Below are positions 44,084-51,493 of a stretch of DNA of 62,000 nt, in pieces. The stretch comes from Symbiodinium natans (Eukaryota > Sar > Dinophyceae > Suessiales > Symbiodiniaceae). The first letter of the stretch is position 1, and every line of letters starts with the position of its first letter. The DNA lies in NCBI GenBank assembly GCA_905221605.1, contig CAJNDS010001558.1:625001-687000 (forward strand). Direction: 5' to 3'. A model generated the notes under the pieces. The model did not search any database, was not told the DNA's origin, and worked only from the letters and a program-made list of their open reading frames with translations. Both the position numbers and the translations under genes were made by a program.

Positions 44084-47000
44084 GGGTTGAGGGTCCAGGG
44101 TTTAGGATTTAGGGTTGGGTTCGGCCGGTCCACACTAACAGTCACCACCAGCAGACCCACGAATAAAAGCACCCGGGAAATGCCAAAAATTGACTGGGAT
44201 TCCTGGTGCTATCCTGGTGCTATTCCTGGTGCTATTCCTGGTGCTATTTCTGGTGCTATTTCTGGTGCTATTTCTGGTGCTATTTCTGGTGCTATTTCTG
44301 GTGCTGTTTCTGGTGCTATTTCTGGTGCTATTTCTGGTGCTGTTTCTGGTGCTATTTCTGGTGCTATTTCTGGTGTTGTTTCTGGTGCTATGTGACTAGC
44401 AATCACCATCAGCAGACCTACAAGATATAGCACCCGGTAAATGCTAAGCTGCCTGGGATTTCTGGTGCTATTTCTGGTGCTATTTCTGGTGCTGTTTCTG
44501 GTGCTATTTCTGGTGCTATTTCTGGTGCTGTTTCTGGTGCTGTTTCTGGTGCTATTTCTGGTGCTATTTCTGGTGCTGTTTCTGGTGCTATGTGACTAGC
44601 AGTCACCACAAGCAGACCCACAAAAAGCAGCACCCGGTAAATGCTAATATTCACTGGGATTCCTGGTGCTATTTTTGGCCTGTGTGTTACAAGGCCACGG
44701 CGTTATTTGACTGTTAGTGTGGACCGGCCGAACCCAAATTTAGGGTTTAGGGTTTAGGGTTTAGGGTTTAGGGCCACTCTAAAGTGTCAAGTTGGGCTTG
44801 GGGTATGGGTTTGGAGTTGAGGGTCTGCGTCCTGACCTTCCTAACCCCCCCCCCCCCCCAAAAAAAAAAAAAAAAAAAAAACTTCCTGAACCCGAAAACC
44901 TAAACCCTAAACCCTAAACTTCCTAAAGCCCTAGACTTCCTAAACCGGAAACCCTAAAACCTAAACTTGCCCGAAAGCCGAATCCCCGGCAGCAGCACGG
45001 CAAGACCAAGTAGATGTCCTCGAAGTTCGGCGAGGAGACCTGGGCAGCTAATATCTAGGCGCCTTAATAACTAGGGTTTAGGGCGTTAGGGGTGTAGGGG
45101 CTTAGGGTTTAGGATTTAGGGTTTAGGGTTAGGGGCTTTCGGGTGATATTGTGGTATAATTTATACATAAAGGGACCCTAAGGGAGTACACGGGACCCAG
45201 AACTTCGAAAGCCCCTAGACACCCTTTGCGACCCCACAAAAAAAAAACAAGGGTAGGGTTTTAGGGTTTTAGGGTTTTAGGGTTTTAGGGTCTTAGGGTC
45301 TTAGGGTCTTAGGGTCTTAGGGTCTTAGGGTCTTAGGGTCTTAGGGTTTTAGGGTTTTAGGGTTTTAGGGTTTTAGGGTTTTAGGGTTTAGGGTTTTAGG
45401 GTTTGAGGGTTTTAGGGTCTTAGGGTCTTAGGGTCTTAGGGTCTTAGGGTCTTAGGGTCTTAGGGTCTTAGGGTCTTAGGGTCTTAGGGTTTTAGGGTTT
45501 TAGGGTTTTAGGGTTTTAGGGTTTTAGGGTTTTAGGGTTTTAGGGTTTTAGGGTTTTAGGGTTTTAGGGTTTTAGGGTGTTAGGGTTTAGGGTTTTAGGG
45601 TTTAGGGTTTTAGGGTTTAGGGTTTTAGGGTTTTAGGGTTTTAGGGTTTTAGGGTTTAGGGTTTAGGGTTTTAGGGTTTTAGGGTTTTAGGGTTTTAGGG
45701 TTTTAGGGTTTTAGGGTTTTAGGGTTTTAGGGTGTTAGGGTGTTAGGGTTTTAGGGTTTTAGGGTTTTAGGGTTTTAGGGTTTTAGGGGTTTAGGGTTTA
45801 GGGTTTAGGGTTTAGGGTTTAGGGTTTAGGGTTTAACGTTAGGGCTCGTGGTGTAAGACCCTGAAAGCCTTGAAAGCCCCAACAGAACCCTCTAAATCCC
45901 CCCCACCCCTCCAAAGCTGGGGTTTCTAGGGACTCCTAGGGTTGAGGGTTCTTGGGAGTTGGGGCTGGCGAACCCCGAGCCCTTGCACGTTCCCTAAACC
46001 CTGAACCCTGAACACTAAACCCTAAACCCTAAACCCTCAACCCCAAACCCCAAACCGAGATCCCCGGCCGCTGGGAAGTCCACCAAATGGAGCAAGTTCT
46101 CATGCCGCAGGCGCGCCAGCAGCCGAATCTGCCCGAGACCAGGCCCCGAAACAATCAAGAAGGAACGAAAATCCCTCGACCAAAACAAGAACAACGACAC
46201 GAAACTCTCATACTAAGAAGAAGAAGAAGAAAGCAGCTGCACCATCACCCTCAACTATCCCTTGCACACTGCCAATGAAGCTTCGCAATTAGTCATGAGT
46301 ACAAGCGTACGAGCCCGCGAGCGCATTAGAAATACTTCAAGACCCCAAACCCTACACCCGTGGACCCCAAAACCTCAGACTTAAAACCCTTAGCCGGGAT
46401 TAGGGTCTTGGGCTCTGAGATTAGGGTTCAGGCCTCACTCCCACTCTCCCCCCCCCCCCCCCCCCCCACCCCCCACTAAAGGCTTGAACATCCCCCCCGA
46501 AACCCCCCCCCCCCCCCCCGGCGTCGCCTCGCGCAGCATGCTCTTGCCGTGGCGCGCCGCTTGCTTCACATGCTTCACGGCCACCTGTCTCTTTTTCTGT
46601 CCCTCTCGTCTGAGGCGCCGTGAGTTTTCTTGGCCCCACCGAACCTCAGGCACCAAAGCCGAAACTCCTGAAATCCACCACTCCAATTTCTCGCTTGCTG
46701 CAACTTTAAAAACCCACAATACTCAACTCCGAACCCTAAACCCTGGAACGCCTTGGAGTGTTTCCCTCCTTCCATGTCAACCTCAGACCAAGCCCGGGGA
46801 ACGAGATGCTAGGGTTTAGGGGTATATGGGAATAGGGTTTTGGGTTCAGGTTTTCGGGAACCCTAAACCCTAAACCCTAAACCCTAAACCCTAAACCCTA
46901 AACCCTAAACCCTGAACCCTAAACCCCTCGGCCTTAAACAGGGGTGGTGGGTCTGTGGCGGGGGAAGCCTCAGGGAGTGTTGGGGGGAGTGCTAGGGATG

Positions 47001-47377
47001 GGAACCTTGGGTTACTGTATCCCCGCCCTAATACGAACATCAAAACCGCGCACGTCGCAAGGTTACAATTACCTTATGTAAGTCTCAGCATTATTGCGAA
47101 CAATTTAATTGTGGGGGGGCTTACGAAATTAAGGGACCCTCTAATATAGACCCCCAAACAGTAGGATCCATTTTGTGTAGGGATCCCAAAAAAAAGTATC
47201 CCTAATGTCGAAAACCCCCTTTATGAAAAACCTTCAATTAGACTCAAAGCTCGGGAGCCTCAACCCTAAACCCTAAACCCTAAACTATGCTCAACCCCTG
47301 CTCGCCCTCTCCTGGCCTGCTCGCCACTCTTCTGGTCGTCGCAGAGGAACACCGTTCCGTAGGCCCCCTTGCCCAGC
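30997..47377 (-). CDS. MAP kinase split into 17 micro-exons over 16.4 kb
   Basis: Exons: 47377-47317 ([14 protein letters not shown]), 46584-46528 (VAVKHVKQ, catalytic Lys), 46128-46063 ([16 protein letters not shown]), 45039-44999 (FEDIYLVL), 43059-43017 ([14 protein letters not shown]), 42024-41986 ([13 protein letters not shown]), 41470-41435 ([12 protein letters not shown]), 40855-40796 ([13 protein letters not shown]), 39396-39337 ([10 protein letters not shown]), 38064-38011 ([14 protein letters not shown]), 37196-37149 ([16 protein letters not shown]), 35867-35832 ([12 protein letters not shown]), 35611-35579 ([11 protein letters not shown]), 34993-34931 ([18 protein letters not shown]), 34497-34467 ([10 protein letters not shown]), 33352-33296 ([17 protein letters not shown]), 31058-30997 ([16 protein letters not shown]). 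Phases agree at almost every junction. All catalytic motifs are present: glycine loop, Lys, [11 protein letters not shown], the TEY phosphorylation motif of ERK-type MAPKs, and APE. Donors are 11 GC, 4 GT, 1 GA. Start and C-terminal tail not located; exon 14 may end at 34923 with exon 15 from 34507. About 281 codons recovered. Confidence 0.9.
32252..32334. mobile_element. Palindromic element family B (copy 4), intronic
   Basis: Core motifs AAGGGACCTCTAAAACTAGA, CCCCCAAATAGTAG and AATAAAGTACCCCC. Inside the last MAP kinase intron. Confidence 0.6.
32348..32850 (-). CDS. Open frame nested in a MAP kinase intron, doubtful gene
   Basis: Two parts in one frame: 32850-32724 ([20 protein letters not shown]...) and 32620-32348 ([20 protein letters not shown]..., [20 protein letters not shown]...), separated by a family H element flanked by TTTTGGCC copies. 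The frame is the same on both sides of the element. No domain recognised. It lies between MAP kinase exons 16 and 17 on the same strand, so it is either a nested gene, unrecognised exons or chance. Confidence 0.3.
32614..32718. mobile_element. Palindromic element family H (copy 2)
   Basis: AATGGCTTAAGAACCCC at the left and GGGGTTCCTAAGCAATTAG at the right. TTTTGGCC stands on both sides (32606-32613 and 32719-32726), a possible target duplication. Confidence 0.65.
33728..34100 (+). repeat. Long TTTAGGG array, intronic
   Basis: About 50 units, one of the longest runs in the window, within the MAP kinase intron between exons 15 and 16. Confidence 0.95.
34180..34299 (+). CDS. Small plus-strand ORF, doubtful
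   Basis: ATG to TAG, 39 codons: [20 protein letters not shown] then [19 protein letters not shown]. Reads like protein but lies inside a MAP kinase intron on the opposite strand. Confidence 0.25.
   Translation: MGYGEDHAGYGDGAKEPKKYPHLRRYELGTPKAHGSFQD
35229..35305. repeat. Dispersed repeat family F
   Basis: TATTCCTGAAGATGATCCTC ... TCCCAGGGGCCTGCCTTGG. Related copies at 11517-11590 and 23972-24035 (same core ATGATCCTC ... CCCAAGGGCCT). No inverted ends seen. Confidence 0.6.
35392..35546. mobile_element. Palindromic element family H (copy 3)
   Basis: Inverted ends CTACCACTTGCTTAA / TTAAGCAAATAGTAG (13 of 15) with TGAA direct repeats at 35388-35391 and 35547-35550. The interior holds an (AAT)n run. 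Inside the MAP kinase intron between exons 13 and 14. Confidence 0.75.
35706..35793. mobile_element. Palindromic element family B (copy 5), intronic
   Basis: AGGGGTTCCCTGAATATACC ... ACCCCCTATTTTCGGAAACC. In the MAP kinase intron between exons 12 and 13. Confidence 0.7.
37310..37420 (+). repeat. TTTAGGG array, intronic
   Basis: About fifteen units with CTTAGGG at the left, in the MAP kinase intron between exons 10 and 11. Confidence 0.95.
39010..39247 (+). repeat. CCCTAAAA octamer array, intronic
   Basis: About 29 almost identical CCCTAAAA units, the most homogeneous octamer array in the window. Just 3' of MAP kinase exon 9. Confidence 0.97.
40351..40451. mobile_element. Palindromic MITE family A (copy 4), intronic
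   Basis: TTTGGGATGTTCCCCCTTAT ... TAAGGGGCAACATCCCAAA. In the MAP kinase intron between exons 8 and 9. The best-preserved arms of the family. Confidence 0.85.
40882..41060 (+). repeat. TTTAGGG / TTTAGGGG mixed array
   Basis: Seven-base units flank a block of about nine eight-base units (40925-40990). Confidence 0.95.
42476..42597 (+). repeat. TTTAGGG then TTGAGGG array
   Basis: Seven TTTAGGG units pass abruptly into ten TTGAGGG units and back. Confidence 0.95.
43206..43818. repeat. ~21-bp satellite with an internal inversion
   Basis: About 28 copies of GACCTTGCCCAGTAAAAAAAT. The orientation flips at about 43640-43710 and returns. Poly-reading frames across it are meaningless. In the MAP kinase intron between exons 4 and 5. 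Confidence 0.95.
43865..44098 (+). repeat. TTGAGGG array
   Basis: About 28 uniform TTGAGGG units after a few TTTAGGG units, immediately left of the TIR element at 44115. Confidence 0.95.
44115..44737. mobile_element. 623-bp non-autonomous DNA transposon, 30-bp perfect TIRs, 8-bp TSD
   Basis: The 30 bases at 44115-44144 are the exact complement of 44708-44737 (outer end TTGGGTTCGG). Both sides carry ATTTAGGG (44107-44114 and 44738-44745), an 8-bp target duplication of telomere-type sequence; 8 bp is the length made by hAT-like transposases. The interior is three higher-order units, each a unique piece ending near CACCCGG...AAATG plus a tandem 12-mer GGTGCTATTTCT. No transposase frame. Confidence 0.9.
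45255..45840 (+). repeat. TTTTAGGG/TCTTAGGG octamer array, intronic
   Basis: About 70 octamer units. TCTTAGGG variants occur in two runs (45290-45345 and 45415-45490), a sign of block-wise homogenisation. In the MAP kinase intron between exons 3 and 4. Confidence 0.95.
47125..47216. mobile_element. Palindromic element family B (copy 6), intronic
   Basis: TTAAGGGACCCTCTAATATA ... AGTAGGATCC ... GTCGAAAACCCCC. In the first MAP kinase intron. Confidence 0.65.
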
Positions 47378-47831
47378 CTGAGTGGAAGAGCTTCGGGTTT
47401 AGGGTTCAGGCGTTTAGGGTTTAGGGTTTAGGGTTTCGGGTTTCGGGCTTAGGGTTTAGGGTTTAGGGTTTCGGGTTTAGGGTTTAGGGTTTAGGGTTGT
47501 GGGTTTAGGCTTTAGGTTTTAGGCTTTGGGCTTTGGGCTTTGGGCTTCGGCTTTGAAAAGAGCTGAGCTTCGGGTTTGGGGGTTAGAAGTTTGCGGGTTT
47601 GGGGTTGCAGGTTTACGGTCTCTGCCTTCAAGGGCTCCGGGGCCGAAATCTATGTTCTGTTGCTACATATCATATACCATAGGTTGTACCATATGTTGTA
47701 TATCATATCTTACACATCGTAAACTCTACAGTACGCTCCAAAAAGTTGGAACATCCTTATCCCCATGCTCCAAAAGGTGCACGGAATTGAATCCCAGCTC
47801 TAGTCATCCAACTTTCTGGAGTTTACTGCAA

Positions 47832-47925
47832 CATAGGGTTTAGGGTTTAGGGTTTGGGGTTTAAGGTTTAGGGTTTAGGGTTTAGGGTTTAGGGTTTAGG
47901 GTTTAGGGTTTAGGGTTTAGGGTTG
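47832..47925 (+). repeat. TTTAGGG array
   Basis: About thirteen units between the MAP kinase and the E2/S1/ankyrin gene. 47640-47830 to its left has an inverted CATATACCATAGGTTGTACC region and no gene. Confidence 0.95.
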
Positions 47926-48286
47926 ATTCTGGCTTCTAGCCCCCGATTACCCCGATTGGAACTTGGAGGCATTCGCGCGTTAGAGCAAGCACGACTTTGG
48001 AGCTTCAGCCTTCAGTTCTCTCGACGGCGCTCGGATTTGTTTTCGGCTTAGGGTTGGGAACCCTAAACCCTAAACCCTAAACCCTAAACCCTAAACCCCA
48101 AACCCCAAACCCGCGTCAGTTCCGAGCTTGCGGAAGACGAATCAGATCAGGGGGTCGACTCGGGCACCGCGTGGGTGCCGGGCTTAGGGTCTAGGGTCTA
48201 GGGTCTAGGGTTTAGGGTTTAGGGTTTAGGGTTTAGGGTTTAAGGTTTAGGGTTTAGGGTTTTGGGTTTAGGGTTTTGGGCTCAAC

Positions 48287-49943
48287 CTAGCTCCTGTACT
48301 CTGAACGTAAGAATTTTGGGCCTGCCACTGCTTCACACGAGCAATCAAAGCAGCTTTGTTGCCGCTGCGCTTCGCGTCGACGAGGATGCAAGCAACTTTC
48401 AGGAGATCCACTGTCAATGCCGAAGGATCCGCCCCCCGACGAAGAAGAAGGATCACGGTCGCAAACTTCCGCCCATCTGCAGCGATGTAGAGGGCTGTTG
48501 AACCCTAAACCCTAAACCCTAAACCCTGAACCCTAAACCCTTGGTCAACCTCAGCCTTTGCGTCTAGCAGAAATGCCACCATGCTGTCGAAACCCCTGGA
48601 TGCCGCATGCAACAGCGGCGTTGCAAAGGGCATGCAACTTGCCTGCTGCCAATGTATGGGATCAGCTCCTGCTTCTACGAGTGATGATGCCAGGGCCGCA
48701 TCCCCAACGTAGCAGGCGACCTCCACGAATACCCCAGTCAATACATGAGTGCTCAGTGTAATTCCCTGACTTCGAGCGACATTTATAACATGCACCATAT
48801 CCACGTTCGCATGCATGTGGTCGTCGGCCAGGGGCAGGCCAGCACTGGGGCAGCGCGCCAAGCACAGAGCATCTGCGCATTTCGCGGGCTCCTGCTCCAA
48901 CAGGGCTTGCACAACGCCCGTATAGCCTCCTTTCACAGACCCCACCCCGGCGGAGGAGGCCCTGAACCGTGAAGCCGATGTCCAAAAAGAAGCCCATGTC
49001 CAGCTGTCGCATGACTCGCCCCTGAACTTCCATGCCAACTTGGAGATCTTGCCATCGCTGCCTCTTCCTCCCAAGGGGGAGGTTGCTGAGACCTCCTCTG
49101 GAGATGATGCTCGTGGCCTCCGAGGAAGAGTCCAGCAAAGTGCTGCAGCTACTCCCCACCTCCGCTTCAAGCTGCCATCCGATCGGCTTAGCAGCAAGCG
49201 CTTGAGAGGTGGGGGGCCGCTGGTGACTGTGTGGCTCTTGGGAGGGCCCGAAGTGCAAGGCGGTCACCGTGAGGGGCTCGCCTCCCTCTGGCGTGACCTC
49301 GAACTTGCCGTCTGTAAGGACGCGGTCGATGTGGAAAAGCCGGCCTTCCAGTTCTACCGCGTCCCCCACCAAGTGGATCCCAGGGATTCGTGGCATCCGG
49401 ACCTCGGATACTTCGGGCCATGGCTTGGTCCCACCGTGCCCACAGGGGCACTTCAATAGACCAATGGCCGCCTTCCTCCATGACGGCATCCCAGAGCGTG
49501 TGCTTGTAACGACCGTCGTAGTTCTGAGCCCAGTCGTCAAACAAGAAGCACTGCACCTGCAGGAGGATGGATGAGACACCGTAGGCGGTGCTCCATCCCT
49601 CATAGGGCCTGCTGCTGTCCTCGCCGCCCATCCAGAAGAAGTTCTTGAGCATGTCGATGCAGATGAAATTCTTCTCTTGACGCATTTGAGGGATGACGTT
49701 GGAGTGGGGGATGTTGGTACAAAGTCGGACCTTCGGAGGGTTTGTGGGGTAGCTGTCCGGAAAGCTGAGGATCACATGGAGCAGCAGCCCGGCGTAGTGG
49801 CCATGCTCGGGAGTGAGGTTGGCATGCCACTCTTGGAGGTTATCTGCCAGGGGTGCCGCCGCGATGCCTCGTAGGGGGAACTGCTGGAGCTCCTCCCAGT
49901 CGGAGCGCAGGCGCCGCAAGGCCGCGGACTGCTGAAGGCTCAT
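48287..49943 (-). CDS. E2 (UBC)-like, S1-like and ankyrin-repeat protein
   Basis: Start ATG 49943 (MSLQQSAALRRLRSDWEELQ). The N-terminal ~140 residues form a UBC fold: LLLHVILSFPDSYPTNPPKV, an ICIDML with the candidate catalytic Cys, and GWSTAYGVSSILLQVQCFLF. A later frame reads KCPCGHGGTKPWPEVSE, then an S1-like stretch DLQVGMEVQGRVMRQLDMGF. A third frame carries ankyrin repeats (TPLLHAASRGFDSMVAFLLD). After a 45-bp intron at 48505-48549 the last exon reads GSTALYIAADGRKFATVILL. The frame changes twice (near 49470-49500 and near 48950) without convincing introns, each by the same amount, so either small indels or pseudogenisation. A zinc-ribbon-like CxC is seen; ubiquitin transfer is inferred only. 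Confidence 0.7.
48505..48549 (-). repeat. 45-bp intron made of telomere-type repeats
   Basis: Minus strand GAG|GTTGACC at the donor, then five TTTAGGG-type units, then the acceptor TTTAG|GGT, which is the last repeat unit. Splicing restores an ankyrin consensus (AE|GSTALYIAA). Read without splicing, the repeat has a stop codon. Confidence 0.7.
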
Positions 49944-50294
49944 GGCTCCTATGGGTTCTGGGCAACGCTTGGCAGGTGGCTTGAGCAGCCGCCAGCGTAG
50001 AATATCGCAGGTTCTCTATGCAGTTCTCATGGAGCTCAACCCCCTAAAGCCTTGGAACGAAACCTCAGACCCCGCAGGGACCAAACGATGCTGTTGAGCA
50101 GCACTCAGGCTTTTTGAAGGCTAACTGGGTTTGGAACATCGGGACTTGACCTGAGATTCTGCCTTTTTTGCCGCGAACGGATTCAAAGAGCTCGCGACGC
50201 CGGCTGCTGCCGAGCGGTAGATGTTGCTGTCCTTCAAGGGACTCTGCCTTGGACCCTTAAGGTTGTACCCTTGGGGGTTTGGGGACCCTCTTTT

Positions 50295-51239
50295 TCAGAT
50301 CTTTAAGGTAGTACGATTACTATTAGTGTGGTGCGAACGGAATAAACCAAAAGATAGGAAAGTTATTCCTGATCCAATAGATGACAGGGAATTCCCGGAA
50401 TTAAAAAAATCTGGAAAGGGATGGGATTCTTCGTAGCATAACATTAATCCTAAGACAGGCATTGGGGAAAAGGTAAGAAGAATACCAATAAATATTGAAT
50501 GTAGATGAAAAAGAGAAAGTGTAGTAGAGGATGAAAGTAATAAATTCTTAGTACCAACAATCTTTCCATTTTTATACTATTCCAGAGAAGATAGAAATTA
50601 CAGCTCCTGAAGAAAGGAAAAAATGAAAATTTGCTACAACATAATATGTATCATGTAATCCTAGATCTACTGCAGCATTTCCAAGAATTGTTCCTGTAGA
50701 ACACCCTTTTGTAAACACGGAAAAAACAAGAGGACAGAACTAATTCTAAGGCGTAATAATGGTGGATTTCCAAGATATGTAAAAAAAGGTATTCAAGAAT
50801 TTTGTACCAGTTGGTAAGGACATTAAGATTGTAACTCTTGTGAAGTATGCTCTTGTATCGCCTTCTAAACCTACAGTAGACATATGATGCCCCCAAACAA
50901 GACTTCCAAGAAGAGAAGTAGATGACATGGCAAAGATCATTGATTGGTTACCAAAGGTTATCAATTGTAAAATCCCAGAAATTATTATGGAAATGATCCC
51001 AAATGCAGAACTATTAAGATGTAAACTTCTGGATGTCCAAAAACTCAAAATAGATGTTGATAGAATATAGGATCCCCTCCAAGTATAGGATCAAAGAAAA
51101 GTGTATTAGAATGAAGATCACCCAATATTAAAAGAACTGTACCAAATCGGATTGGCAATGTTAAGAAAAGTATGAAAGCTGCAATCAAGAAAGCCCAAGG
51201 AAATAATTGGATAGTCTTTAATGTTAGTAGAAGGGCCAT
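50295..51239 (-). pseudogene. cox1: Nuclear copy of mitochondrial cox1 (NUMT), C-terminal two-thirds
   Basis: AT-rich island in a GC-rich region. In order on the minus strand: LHSNTLFFDPILGGDPIFYQ, FGHPEVYILIV, FGNQSMIFAMSSTSLLGSLV, WGHHMSTVGLEGDTRAYFT, ILMSLPTGTKF, DTYYVVANFHFFLSSGAV, SLSSIGSGITFLSF and a stop at 50295-50297. These are cox1 helices VI to XII with haem/copper-ligand regions. Broken by TGA at a conserved Trp before FGHPEVY, at least two frameshifts and a TAA in the penultimate helix region, so not functional as it stands. It lacks the first third. Located between the ankyrin gene and the last recovered exon of the helical-repeat gene. Confidence 0.9.
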
Positions 51240-51493
51240 ATCAGGAGTATATCAAGGGAAACCTTTAGGGGGTACAACCTTAGGGGTACGAGCCTTAATC
51301 CCTTGATAACACCCTAAGACCCCCTAAGCCCTGAAACCCCTAAACCCGCCTACAAACCCTAAACCCCTAACCCCTAACCCCTAACCCCTAACCCCAAACC
51401 CTAAACCCTAAACCCTGAACCCTGAACCCTAAACCCTAAACCCTAAACCCTAAACCCTTCCCCCCCCCCCCCCCATACTGAATCCCTTGAGTC

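Noticed and set aside
44190-44654. Leu/Phe/Val and Ala/Pro/Glu repeat proteins
   Set aside because: Frames on both strands across the 12-mer tandem repeat inside the TIR transposon; compositional.
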